From Algoriphagus litoralis (GTDB taxonomy: Bacteria; Bacteroidota; Bacteroidia; Cytophagales; Cyclobacteriaceae): 64,000 nt of DNA. Below, piece by piece: positions 18,337 through 26,697 of the stretch (the stretch's first letter is position 1; each line of letters opens with the position of its first letter). A model generated the notes under the pieces. The model had not been told where the DNA came from and did no database searches. It was given only the letters and a program-made list of their open reading frames with translations. The stretch is from positions 1-64,000 of the forward strand of contig NZ_QGOL01000016.1 of assembly GCF_003259255.1 (NCBI RefSeq), given 5' to 3'. The position numbers and the translations under genes are program-made.

Positions 18337-19242
18337 TTACTTTTGCCTCAACTTCCAATATTTCTTCTTCAGTTTATTCGGTACTGCCCAACGGAGAAGA
18401 TTGGAGAAAGTCAGGTCCTTTGGAAATCTCCTTTTGAATTCTGTTTGGTTCAGATAATCCCAATACAATTTCTTTAAGGGATGGTTATTTCTGAACTCCC
18501 AGGGTTTTGGGGAATCAGAATAATGAAGAATGATTGGTTTCTGAACAGCCAAATCGAATGCTTCTCCAAAATACCTTAGAGCAGTATTTCTATGTTTTGG
18601 ATTGAAAAAGGAGGTCATCACATTCCATTTGGGATTTAAGCGAAGCCAGTTACCTTGGAGGACAGCGTTTAAACCACATTGATCAGCATATTGAATTCGG
18701 GTAGGAAAATTCGTCAAATACTCGATTACCTTGTATCCGAGGTTTTGTTCCCTCCAAATTTTCAAATTGAGCAACATTACTCCAGAATTAAAATAGCCCT
18801 GTTCAGCACTTAATTCCAATCGATCCAGGTCTTGTACCTGAGGATCGTAAACTGCTGCGAGAGGGTACTCTGCAAGGTCTGTTGCGTATAATTCTTGAAT
18901 GGGTCCGTGAACTATAATGTCTGAATCCAAATACAAAACTTGCTCTTCTGGAATCATCTCAGCTGCCAATAAGCGATAATAATTAGCAATTGAGTAATGG
19001 TATTTTATTTTTTGATTCGAAAAGGAGCTGGCTCCGATTTTCTTCGTAATCAATTGACTCCCTTTGGAAAGGACAAGCGATTTCAAAGAATCCAATCTTG
19101 ATTCATCCTCTATTTCAGTGATGAGATAAATCTTAAAACTTACACTTGGATTTGATTTAAGAAGAGAAAAAATGGTAACTGTTAACGGTTGGATAAATTT
19201 TATATCCACTGTGAACAGGACAGAAGGAATAAATGGATTCAA
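18337..19242 (-). CDS. Glycosyltransferase family 8
   Basis: This 301-residue retaining GT-A enzyme resembles the lipopolysaccharide 1,3-galactosyltransferase/GspA group. The N-terminus has PSVLFTVDIKFIQPLTVTI, the metal-binding DSD is at 106-108 in VLYLDSDIIVHG, and GYFNSGVMLLNL and YADQCGLNAVL near 150-190 are classic GT8 motifs. ILHYSDSPKPWE near 245 supplies the late His-x-Gly-like metal ligand region. It probably adds a hexose to the repeat unit. The start is TTG, required because the first conserved strand begins a few residues later. Confidence 0.88.
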   Translation of the reverse strand: MNPFIPSVLFTVDIKFIQPLTVTIFSLLKSNPSVSFKIYLITEIEDESRLDSLKSLVLSKGSQLITKKIGASSFSNQKIKYHYSIANYYRLLAAEMIPEEQVLYLDSDIIVHGPIQELYATDLAEYPLAAVYDPQVQDLDRLELSAEQGYFNSGVMLLNLKIWREQNLGYKVIEYLTNFPTRIQYADQCGLNAVLQGNWLRLNPKWNVMTSFFNPKHRNTALRYFGEAFDLAVQKPIILHYSDSPKPWEFRNNHPLKKLYWDYLNQTEFKRRFPKDLTFSNLLRWAVPNKLKKKYWKLRQK

Positions 19243-19257
19243 AAAAAATTCGGGAGT

Positions 19258-19312
19258 TTAAAGTTTAAAGTGGATAGTTTAAAGTTAGGGGTTAAGGGTT
19301 AAGAGTTGGTCA
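19258..19312. repeat. Short TTAAAG/TTAAGGG repeat reaching into the next gene
   Basis: Units such as AGTTTAAAG and GGTTAAGGGTTAAGAG are arrayed here. The minus-strand gene that ends at 19285 uses the repeat for its last codons (LLTLNP then stop), so the repeat overlaps the coding end by about 25 bases. Confidence 0.7.
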
Positions 19313-20229
19313 AAGTATTGGATCGTTTTAGCAAGACCCGTTCTAAGTTCTACTTTTGGCTCCCAATCCAATTCCTTTTTGGCTAGTTCGATCACTGGCT
19401 TTCGCTGCATCGGATCATCTTGAGGAAGCGGAAGAAATATCAATTTGCTCTTGCTCCCTGTCATTTCAATGACCATTTCGGCAAGTTCCAGCATGGTAAA
19501 TTCACCTGGATTACCGATGTTGACTGGTCCGGTAAATCCATCTCTGGAATTCATCAAGCGATACATTCCCTCGATGTTGTCATCTACATAACAGAAGCTA
19601 CGCGTCTGTTTTCCATCTCCGAAAATTGTAATATCGCGTCCTTGGAGGGCCTGAACTATAAAGTTGCTCACCACTCTTCCGTCATTGGGATGCATCCGTG
19701 GACCATAGGTATTGAAGATTCGCATGACCTTGATGGCGACCTTATGCTGTCTGTGATAATCGAAAAACAGGGTTTCCGCACAGCGCTTCCCTTCGTCATA
19801 GCAGGCACGGATTCCTGTGGTGCTGACACTTCCTTTGTACGATTCAGGCTGAGGGTGAATTTCAGGATCACCGTAAACCTCTGAGGTACTGGCCTGCAAA
19901 ATTTTAATTTTCAATCTTTTGGCCAAACCAAGCATATTGATCGCTCCAAGGACGGAGGTTTTAGTCGTCTGAACCGGGTCAAACTGATAGTGAACCGGAC
20001 TAGCAGGACAGGCCAAATTGTAAATCTCGTCCACCTCTACAAAAAGTGGGAAGGTGACATCATGCCGCATGAATTCAAAATTCTTATTATCCAAAAGGTG
20101 ATGGATATTAGACTTTCTTCCTGTGAACAGATTGTCCACACAAAGAACTTCATTGCCTTCATTAAGCAATCGCTCACAAAGGTGAGAGCCTAGAAATCCG
20201 GCTCCTCCGGTAACAAGAATTCGTTTCAT
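19285..20229 (-). CDS. UDP-glucuronate decarboxylase (UDP-xylose synthase) type SDR
   Basis: This 314-residue SDR enzyme should convert UDP-glucuronate to UDP-xylose. It has [15 protein letters not shown] at 8-22, [15 protein letters not shown] near 32-46, [20 protein letters not shown] near 74-93, [15 protein letters not shown] near 113-127 and [14 protein letters not shown] near 139-152, all strong UXS signatures. The C-terminal TLNP is encoded by intergenic repeat DNA. No UDP-glucose dehydrogenase of the usual type lies nearby; the dehydrogenase at 14428 looks HexNAc-specific, so UDP-GlcA is probably made elsewhere. The start is ATG. Confidence 0.9.
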   Translation of the reverse strand: MKRILVTGGAGFLGSHLCERLLNEGNEVLCVDNLFTGRKSNIHHLLDNKNFEFMRHDVTFPLFVEVDEIYNLACPASPVHYQFDPVQTTKTSVLGAINMLGLAKRLKIKILQASTSEVYGDPEIHPQPESYKGSVSTTGIRACYDEGKRCAETLFFDYHRQHKVAIKVMRIFNTYGPRMHPNDGRVVSNFIVQALQGRDITIFGDGKQTRSFCYVDDNIEGMYRLMNSRDGFTGPVNIGNPGEFTMLELAEMVIEMTGSKSKLIFLPLPQDDPMQRKPVIELAKKELDWEPKVELRTGLAKTIQYFDQLLTLNP

Positions 20230-20234
20230 AGGTT

Positions 20235-20305
20235 GGGGTTTAAGGTTAAGGGTTATTGGGATATGGAGTTAATTGGTTAAGGGTTAAGGGTTAAGTAGTT
20301 AAATA
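20235..20305. repeat. Short GGTTAAGGGTTA-type repeat
   Basis: This patch in the gap between the UDP-xylose synthase gene and the four-helix-bundle gene contains several GGTTAAGG units. It belongs to the same low-complexity family as the patch at 19258. Confidence 0.6.
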
Positions 20306-20332
20306 CTAAAAGATAAGTCAAAAAAGTTAATA

Positions 20333-20716
20333 TTACTTGTAACCTTTGGGGCCACTTGACTTCAAAGTGAGAATGAGATTGTTTATTTTTCTTTTCAATG
20401 TTTCTGTTCTTGCAAGGATATCTTCGAAGGATGCCTTGTTAATAAATTCAGCATCAAATGCTCGGTATGATTGGGATCTAACTTCACCATTCGAACCTTT
20501 TGCGATATACAAAAAATTGATAAATTCTTTATTTCCATCTCTTTCAAATCCTTCGGCGATATTATCCATAATCGATCCAGATGCTGAATTTATTTGAGAA
20601 GCAAACCTCAGGTCTTTTGCAAAAATTTCTACCCTCGAAAGTTTCCTAATAATTTGGCAAAGCTCTCTAGCAAGTTGCCAAATTTCTAGGTCTTCAAAAT
20701 TTTCGATTCTAGCCAA
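20333..20716 (-). CDS. Four-helix-bundle protein (S23/IVP family)
   Basis: This 127-residue cytoplasmic protein belongs to the four-helix-bundle family named after proteins encoded in 23S rRNA intervening sequences; diversity-generating-retroelement Avd proteins share the fold. Markers are FEDLEIWQLARELC at 7-20, QINSASGSIMDNIAEGFERD at 41-60 and NEVRSQSYRAF-like sequence near 76-86. The molecular role of free-standing copies is unknown. The start is TTG. It lies 20 bases downstream of manC, and a close paralogue lies on the other side of manC. Confidence 0.88.
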   Translation of the reverse strand: MARIENFEDLEIWQLARELCQIIRKLSRVEIFAKDLRFASQINSASGSIMDNIAEGFERDGNKEFINFLYIAKGSNGEVRSQSYRAFDAEFINKASFEDILARTETLKRKINNLILTLKSSGPKGYK

Positions 20717-20735
20717 CTCTTAACTTTTAACTTTT

Positions 20736-21731
20736 TCAGACCAATTCAGGCCTTTCTTTTTCTAGACGTTCATAAATTTTTTTGACGTCCTGAGCCTTAT
20801 CTTTCTTCAGCAAAAGAATAGCATCTGGTGTCTGAATAAGAATCGTGTCTGTCATTCCCAAAAACTCGGTATGGATATCAGTACCGATAACTAAATTTCC
20901 AAATTCATCTTTGGGATGTCCTTCTTTCTCCAGGTATTCATATATGGATTCAAAAGATCCCATATCCGACCATTGAAAATTTGAGGGTACGACTTTGATT
21001 TTATCCGTTTTCTCCATCACTGCGTAATCTACTGAAATAGAAGGAATAGCCATCGATAGGTGAAAGTCCAATTTCCCTGAATCGGAGATTTCAAAAGCTT
21101 TTTTTGAAGCCTCAAAAACTTCAGGTTCGAATCTGGATAACTCTTCCAAATAGACTCCAGCTTTAAAGCAGAACATTCCCGAATTCCAGAAGAAATTTCC
21201 TTTTTTAAGAAATTCTTCGGCAGTCTCCAGATTGGGTTTTTCCCGAAAACTTTTCACTTCTTCCCCACTTGCTTCGATATAGCCAAAGCCAGTTTCGGGT
21301 TTGGTTGGTTGGAGTCCAAATGTTACAATGAAACCCTCGCTTGCCAATTGGACAGCCCGATTTACCGATGCTTGGTATTCCTTCGTGGAATCAATCAAAT
21401 GATCCGAAGGTGTAACAAACAAAATATCGTTAGGATCAGCTGCAAAGGCCGCAAATGCAATTGCAGCGGCTGTATTTCTTGGACAAGCCTCAATGATTTC
21501 TTTAAAATCGGAGATTTTGGAGGCCTCTAAATCCTTTCGGGAAAGCTGGTAGTTATCGCGATTCCCTACTACTATAACCTTCTCACAAAAAGGATTATTC
21601 CGGAGAGCAGTTTTTTGAAATAAGGTTTGTCCTCCAAAAATTGGGAGGTATTGCTTCGGCCTGGATTTTCTCGATAAGGGCCAAAGCCTGGAGCCTACTC
21701 CGCCCGAAAGGATGACATTAATTGTTTTCAT
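20736..21731 (-). CDS. manC: Mannose-1-phosphate guanylyltransferase
   Basis: The enzyme makes GDP-mannose from mannose-1-phosphate and GTP, feeding gmd and fcl. The nucleotidyltransferase motif LSGGVGSRLWPLSRKSRPKQ lies at 8-27, DHLI near 107, GFGYIEASGEEVKSFREKP near 146-164, NSGMFCFKAG near 182 and DYAVMEKT near 230. At 331 residues it is the short, single-domain type without the C-terminal cupin isomerase domain, so phosphomannose isomerase must be elsewhere. The start is ATG. It is flanked on both sides by four-helix-bundle genes. Confidence 0.92.
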   Translation of the reverse strand: MKTINVILSGGVGSRLWPLSRKSRPKQYLPIFGGQTLFQKTALRNNPFCEKVIVVGNRDNYQLSRKDLEASKISDFKEIIEACPRNTAAAIAFAAFAADPNDILFVTPSDHLIDSTKEYQASVNRAVQLASEGFIVTFGLQPTKPETGFGYIEASGEEVKSFREKPNLETAEEFLKKGNFFWNSGMFCFKAGVYLEELSRFEPEVFEASKKAFEISDSGKLDFHLSMAIPSISVDYAVMEKTDKIKVVPSNFQWSDMGSFESIYEYLEKEGHPKDEFGNLVIGTDIHTEFLGMTDTILIQTPDAILLLKKDKAQDVKKIYERLEKERPELV

Positions 21732-21817
21732 ATATTTTAGGTAAAAATTGGAAGTAAAAAGTTAAAAGTTCAATGTTCATGGTTCAAAGAAACTTAAAAA
21801 GTAACCCTTTAATCTTA

Positions 21818-22204
21818 TCAGCTAAATTTATTGCCTTTTTTATCTGAATTCCTTAGATAAATAATCAAATTATTAATTTTAATTCTAAGACTTTCGGTTC
21901 GAATCAAAAGATCTTCAAGCTCTGCTATTGTGATATATTCCGCATCAAATGCTCTATAGACTTGGGATCTTGTTTCTGCTTTGGAACCTCTAGAAATTGA
22001 GAGGAACTGAATAAATTCTTTGTTTCCATCTCGATCAAATCCCTCTGCAATATTATCCATAATTGAACCAGATGAACTATTTAACTGAGAAACAAACCTA
22101 AATTCTTTTGAAAATTTGTCTTTTTTTGTGATTCTTCTAACCACTTTACAAAGCTCCCTAGCTTCTTTCCAAATTTCTAAATCTTCAAATCGACTTATTT
22201 TCAT
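21818..22204 (-). CDS. Four-helix-bundle protein (S23/IVP family), paralogue
   Basis: This 128-residue protein is clearly homologous to the one at 20333, with well over half of positions matching by eye: FEDLEIWKEARELC, QLNSSSGSIMDNIAEGFDRD and RSQVYRAFDAEY. The start is the ATG at 22204; a TTG one codon earlier is in frame. The two copies bracket manC, pointing to a local duplication or two insertions of the same kind of gene. Confidence 0.88.
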   Translation of the reverse strand: MKISRFEDLEIWKEARELCKVVRRITKKDKFSKEFRFVSQLNSSSGSIMDNIAEGFDRDGNKEFIQFLSISRGSKAETRSQVYRAFDAEYITIAELEDLLIRTESLRIKINNLIIYLRNSDKKGNKFS

Positions 22205-22551
22205 CAATTTCTATTTAAAAAAATAGAGAAAAGATGCAAAACTTTTGAATTGTTGATTAAAGGATTAGGTTTCAACATTGAACCCTGAACTTTGAACATA
22301 TAAGAAAAATGAATGATCTATTTACAAGGAACCAGAAACTAAAACTTAAACATAGCTTCGCCCTTTCAGTCCCATTGGAATGAGAGTGGATCAAAATCGC
22401 AAAAGTGGGAAGATTGGAGTGACCCAAAAAATGCGACCTAATCTGCTAACTCTACCTATTTCCTGCTGGTCTTAGCTTTTAAAATTTTAGATGCAAATCT
22501 TTGAAAGACTTACAGTTAATTTTGGGTTAATCGTAATCAAAAAAGGCCGTA

Positions 22552-22619
22552 GATTCAAAATTTAGCCGTTTTTGAATCAGTTGGCTTGGTAAAGGTACAA
22601 AACTGAGTAGTTTTTGTAC
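22552..22619. other. Two adjacent hairpins
   Basis: The first pairs GATTCAAAA (22552-22560) with TTTTGAATC (22570-22578). The second pairs GTACAAAA (22595-22602) with TTTTTGTAC (22611-22619). They are AT-rich and close together. A role in attenuation or transcript end formation between the two halves of the capsule locus is possible; they may also be chance palindromes in AT-rich DNA. Confidence 0.4.
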
Positions 22620-22691
22620 TCATTTTTAATCCTATATTTTTCCTGTTTTTTCATATAAAAAAAAATGCATTTGATCTGATTTTTTTATTCA

Positions 22692-22739
22692 AAAATAAAA
22701 AGCTGCCTCTCCGATCAAACAGACATCAACACATGCAGC
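22692..22739 (-). terminator. Possible terminator behind the Wzc-like gene
   Basis: On the minus strand GCTGC (22739-22735) can pair with GCAGC (22706-22702), immediately followed by a T-rich run (22701-22692). The stem is only five base pairs with a long loop, so this is a weak candidate. Confidence 0.3.
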
Positions 22740-22874
22740 CAGATCAATTTTAATTTAAATTTTTGGATATGATCAGGAAAAACATGCCCCATTATTGGTT
22801 TCAATTTCGGAAATGGAACAAACTCCCTAGTGGGATTACATTTTTTAAATGCGACTATTGATTCAGGATTAAAG

Positions 22875-25322
22875 CTATTTATGTCTTCGGAGGGCACGCT
22901 TCCACCAAGGAAGCTGTACCTCTTCGTGATATCCGTAGGAATTACTTCCATAGCCGTATCCATAGCCGTATCCATAGCCATAACCATACCCTTTATCAAT
23001 ATGGAGATCATTAAGGATACCATAGATTTTAGTGACTCCTCCTTTTTCAACCAGATTATTCAAAATTTGGCTATTTCCTTTCATTGAATAGCCCTGTCGG
23101 AATACGAAGAAATTCACATCAGCAAAGGAAAACAGTTCTTTAGTCTCAGAAACCAAACCCACTGGAGGACAGTCAAATACAATTACATCATAGTTTGCTT
23201 TGATGTCCTCAACTATAGTTTTGAATTTATCCTGAAGAAGCAATTCTGCAGGATTAGGTGGAATGGGACCGGAAAGGATAACATCCAAGTTTTCGTACCC
23301 AGAAGGTTTGACTACGGATTGCCAAGGAACATCAGAGCTCAAGCATGTACTCATTCCCTTGTCATTGACTAAACCAAAATCCTGTGCAATTCTTGGTTTC
23401 CGTAAATCAAGTCCAATCAACATGGTCCTCTTACCCATCAAGGCGAAAACAGAAGCCATGTTCAGTGAAACGAAAGTTTTTCCTTCCCCAGAAATCGAAG
23501 AGGTGAAAAGCAAGGTCAGATTTTCACGCTGAGGACTAAGGTATGCGAGGTCAGCCCTTAAAGAACGGAATGATTCTGTTACAGTTGATCTCGGGTTATT
23601 AAAGACCGGCAGAGCATCCTCGGAATTATTTCGGCCGATCATACCGATCAGCGGAACTTTGATTTGTTTTTCGAGTTCTTTAGGGTCTTCGATTTTGGTG
23701 TTAAGGAAATCCTTAACTGTGATAAAACCAATTGGGAGAATCAGACCTAAAATCAAACCAATCAGCAAATTCAGGGAGCGCTTGGGTGCAATTGGAAGTT
23801 GTCCAGATTTACCAAAATCCAAGATTTTATTGCTTGGCATATTGGAGGCTTTGGTAATCTCAGCCTCGGCCTTTTTCTGCAAAAAGTAAATGTAGATATT
23901 CTCGTTGATGGTAAACTGTCGGGTATAGCTGAGCAGTTCCCGTTCGGTTTGCGGAAGGGCATTGATTTCTCGCTCAATGGTTCTGATTCTGCTATTCAAA
24001 TCGGCCAATACATTTTGTGTGTTGGTTATAGCGGAATTGACGTTTTCCTGCAATGCTTTGGTGGTATTTTGAATTCGGGAATTGATATCCCGTACCTGTG
24101 GAGTCTGTTCCGAGAAATTTGCGGTAATTCTAACCCGCTCAGCCTGCATCTCAGATAAGCTTTGTACCAGGGCATTGAGTAGTGGATCGGCTGTACCCAT
24201 TACCGAAGGTGCTACCAACTCTCCAGCCTTCCCGCTGGATAAATAATCCCGGAGTGTTTGGAGATATTTTAGGTTAATTTCATTCAGTCCTTTTTCTTTC
24301 TCGTATTCAGAGAGCTTTTCAAAAATGATGGAACCTTCCTGAGAAAGGTTGAAGATTTTATTTTCGGAACGGTATTTCTCCAACTTATTTTCTGAACCTC
24401 TGAGCGAATCTGTGATGCCGCTTAGCTGCTGGTCAATAAAATTGATGGTATTTTCAGCAGTCCGGTTTTTATCATCCAATTCACGCTGCAAATAGGTCTC
24501 CATCAGGGTGTTTAGGTAATCTTCCCCTTTTCTTCGGAGGGGGGTTTCCAAGCTTAAATTTACAATAGAGCTTTGCTTGTTAGAAGGAGCAGCCGAAAGA
24601 TCTTCTCTTAATCCAAGTGCGAGACTTGGCGTATCCATTAATTGAAAATAAAATACTTCGTCTGTAAGTGCTGATACTTTTTCGATTGAAAATTCATAGG
24701 AATCTCCCTTGATCAATTCTCCATAGCTATAGACTTGAGACGGCAGAATCAATTCTTCAACTTCTGTCTTGTAATAGGGATCGTTTGGGTTAAAAATGGA
24801 AAACTTATCCTCTTCAATCGAAAGCTGAAATGAATTTTCGTCGATTACTTCCACTTTGAAAAGTCCACCCACTACCTGAGGCTTGGACCAATCTACTTTT
24901 ACAAAAATTGGAAAATTTGCATAAGCCTCTGTTTTTTTAAAAAAGTCTTCTTTGAAATACCTGACATTAAGGTTTAGCTTATCTAAGGTGGCTTGGGCTA
25001 AAGAAAAGGACTTCAAAATTCCAATTTCGTTTTCAATATTGCTTTTACCTTGAAGACCCAAAAGTCCGGCAGACTCAAATAAGTCAGCACCCAAAGCGGC
25101 ATTTTCATCTTCTACAATTACTGTAGATTCAACTTTGTAAACCGGAGTGGCAAACCTGTTGAAAAGGAACGCTGCAATTAGGCCAGAAAACGCAAAAATG
25201 AGGATCAGTGGCCAGTACTGAAGGTAATTGAATAAGATTACTTTCAAATCAATCTCGTCTTCCTGATTGACCATGAATGGAGATTGCTGGGATTGATTTA
25301 CCTGTGGTGAATTGGGATACAT
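22875..25322 (-). CDS. wzc: Wzc-like tyrosine autokinase / polysaccharide co-polymerase
   Basis: This 815-residue inner-membrane protein controls polymer length and export. Its order is: TM1 at about 38-56, periplasmic Wzz domain with a coiled-coil region (about 280-480), TM2 at about 516-536, and a cytoplasmic BY-kinase domain. Kinase motifs are Walker A SGEGKT at 611-616, A-prime MLIGLDLRKPR at 634-644 and Walker B VIVFDCPP at 713-720. The C-terminal tyrosine cluster is an unusually regular Gly-Tyr repeat at 778-792 followed by SNSYGYHEEV. The start is ATG, two bases after the stop of the Wza-like gene, so the two should be co-expressed. Gene symbol by function. Confidence 0.93.
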   Translation of the reverse strand: MYPNSPQVNQSQQSPFMVNQEDEIDLKVILFNYLQYWPLILIFAFSGLIAAFLFNRFATPVYKVESTVIVEDENAALGADLFESAGLLGLQGKSNIENEIGILKSFSLAQATLDKLNLNVRYFKEDFFKKTEAYANFPIFVKVDWSKPQVVGGLFKVEVIDENSFQLSIEEDKFSIFNPNDPYYKTEVEELILPSQVYSYGELIKGDSYEFSIEKVSALTDEVFYFQLMDTPSLALGLREDLSAAPSNKQSSIVNLSLETPLRRKGEDYLNTLMETYLQRELDDKNRTAENTINFIDQQLSGITDSLRGSENKLEKYRSENKIFNLSQEGSIIFEKLSEYEKEKGLNEINLKYLQTLRDYLSSGKAGELVAPSVMGTADPLLNALVQSLSEMQAERVRITANFSEQTPQVRDINSRIQNTTKALQENVNSAITNTQNVLADLNSRIRTIEREINALPQTERELLSYTRQFTINENIYIYFLQKKAEAEITKASNMPSNKILDFGKSGQLPIAPKRSLNLLIGLILGLILPIGFITVKDFLNTKIEDPKELEKQIKVPLIGMIGRNNSEDALPVFNNPRSTVTESFRSLRADLAYLSPQRENLTLLFTSSISGEGKTFVSLNMASVFALMGKRTMLIGLDLRKPRIAQDFGLVNDKGMSTCLSSDVPWQSVVKPSGYENLDVILSGPIPPNPAELLLQDKFKTIVEDIKANYDVIVFDCPPVGLVSETKELFSFADVNFFVFRQGYSMKGNSQILNNLVEKGGVTKIYGILNDLHIDKGYGYGYGYGYGYGYGSNSYGYHEEVQLPWWKRALRRHK
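22948..22991. repeat. 12-bp repeat encoding the Gly-Tyr tail
   Basis: Plus-strand units of CCATAGCCGTAT and close variants repeat here and encode the alternating Gly-Tyr tail of the Wzc-like kinase. Slippage could change the number of phosphorylatable tyrosines. Confidence 0.8.
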
Positions 25323-25324
25323 AG

Positions 25325-26134
25325 TTATCGAGTCGCTGTGTTAATAATCAAAACAGCTGCTGTAATCGCAGAAATGATTAATGCCAAAGATTGGGCAGCA
25401 TTTTCTCCAGCTCCGATCTCTCTTACCTTCATCGGCTCTGCATAGATTTGATCGTTTGGCTGAATGAAATAATAAGGAGAGCGGATCAGTTGGCGATCGT
25501 TGAGATTCAAGCGGTGTAATCTCGTCCCTTCAGGATATTGACGGATCAAAAGGACCTCATCCCGCTTGGAGATATTGGTCAGATCCCCTGCATTGGCAAT
25601 TGCTTCAAAAATGGTCATTCTGTCCTGAAGCACTACAAATTTTCCCGGCCTTCTAAATTCCCCTAAAGCAGAATATCGGATACCTCCCAGCTTTACCTTT
25701 ACGTAAACCTCAGTGGTCACATATTCCCGAAGTTGCTTTTCTATTTGAATTCGGGCCTCTTCTATTGTTCTATCTTTTACATTCACTGTACCTATGATAG
25801 GCAATCGTATATCTCCATTCATGTCCACGGTATAACCTGTCATGTAATAGATATCCCCACCACTTTGACCTGCCACCTGCATTTGTTGGTTTCCACTGAC
25901 AGACTTATTATTGAAACCATTAAGTAAAAGGTCCTCTACCGTCTGGATATTCACATCCACGATATCATTGTACTGAAGCTTATACTCAGGAATTTCATAG
26001 GAAATAAGTTCACCTTCAGGTATCGCCTGATTTCCTTCTAAATTTTGCAGATAAATGATTTTCTCATTTGAAACACAGGCCATTGAAGCCCAAAAAATAA
26101 GTCCAAGACTTAATAAACTGGTCAGTCTACGCAT
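25325..26134 (-). CDS. wza: Wza-like polysaccharide export lipoprotein
   Basis: This protein of about 269 residues should form the outer-membrane export channel that works with the Wzc-like kinase. From the ATG at 26134 it has a lipoprotein signal peptide (MRRLTSLLSLGLIFWASMAC, lipidated Cys20). The Poly_export domain follows (YKLQYNDIVDVNIQTVEDL, later TGYTVDMNGDIRLPIIGTV), then SLBB-like sequence (GEFRRPGKFVVLQDRMTIFEAI) and a C-terminal hydrophobic helix (AAQSLALIISAITAAVLIIN). A longer frame from a TTG at 26212 would bury the signal peptide, so I reject it. It is the first gene of the export pair. Confidence 0.92.
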   Translation of the reverse strand: MRRLTSLLSLGLIFWASMACVSNEKIIYLQNLEGNQAIPEGELISYEIPEYKLQYNDIVDVNIQTVEDLLLNGFNNKSVSGNQQMQVAGQSGGDIYYMTGYTVDMNGDIRLPIIGTVNVKDRTIEEARIQIEKQLREYVTTEVYVKVKLGGIRYSALGEFRRPGKFVVLQDRMTIFEAIANAGDLTNISKRDEVLLIRQYPEGTRLHRLNLNDRQLIRSPYYFIQPNDQIYAEPMKVREIGAGENAAQSLALIISAITAAVLIINTATR

Positions 26135-26278
26135 ATATGAATTTTTATTCCCTCTTCTCAAAAACTGAGCAAACTTAAGAGTTTTCCTTAAAAAAGTCCC
26201 ACTTTTTAACAAAATGGAAATCTACTATGGCAAAACTCAGTCTATTCGGCATTTATTTCTAGATTTTTTTAATTATCT

Positions 26279-26641
26279 CTATTTCCCTTTCACAATCAAA
26301 AACCAATCCCCCTCCAATTCCAGATATCCATAATCGTAACAATAATGGTATAAACTCCCTTTTTTATTTTGGTATACATGGGTGAAGAATTTGAGGTCAA
26401 ATCCTTCCCTGATCAGCTTATCTTTGGGAATTTTAACCAATTCCTCTCCTTGTGGTATCAAAGTTTGGAGAATGTTTCGGTTCTTTTTTAAAGCATGATT
26501 AATCCTCCTGATCAAATTTACATTATCTGCATTTTGCTGATTATTATATGTGTTTCGACAGCTATCATCGCAGAATTTCTTATCTAATCGTCCTTGAATC
26601 GGTTTGCCGCAATGAAGACAAGTTCTTTGTATCTGTACCAT
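26279..26641 (-). CDS. Small Zn-ribbon protein
   Basis: This 120-residue protein of unknown role has a zinc-ribbon-like start: CLHCGKPIQGRLDKKFCDDSC with Cys pairs at 9/12 and 24/28. The middle is helical and basic (RRINHALKKNRNILQTL), and the C-terminus is short beta-rich sequence ending GDWFLIVKGK. Similar small proteins with a DUF2116-type ribbon are common in Bacteroidota. It precedes the Wza-like gene on the same strand by about 145 bases; no link to the capsule is evident. Confidence 0.7.
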   Translation of the reverse strand: MVQIQRTCLHCGKPIQGRLDKKFCDDSCRNTYNNQQNADNVNLIRRINHALKKNRNILQTLIPQGEELVKIPKDKLIREGFDLKFFTHVYQNKKGSLYHYCYDYGYLELEGDWFLIVKGK

Positions 26642-26697
26642 ATTGAAAAAGTTTAAGGGAATTTACATAATTAGTTTAAAAAAACAATTCGTCAAAA

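Larger units (their letters stand above)
22205..22874. other. Gap between the Wzc-like gene and manC group
   Basis: These 670 bases hold no supported gene. Present are a patch of GTTCAA-type repeat (about 22270-22300), two neighbouring hairpins (22552-22619) and a possible terminator (22692-22739). An overlapping ORF that runs into the end of the Wzc-like gene is a shadow of that gene. The gap splits the export genes from the sugar and transferase genes, so it may hold a terminator and a new promoter. Confidence 0.5.

Noticed and set aside
22715..23050. 111-residue minus-strand ORF at the end of the Wzc-like gene
   Set aside because: It is the alternative frame of the Gly-Tyr coding repeat (Met-Asp-Thr-Ala pattern) and of the non-coding DNA behind it.
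26135..26212. Longer N-terminus for the Wza-like protein
   Set aside because: It needs a TTG start and would place 26 charged residues before a clear lipoprotein signal peptide.
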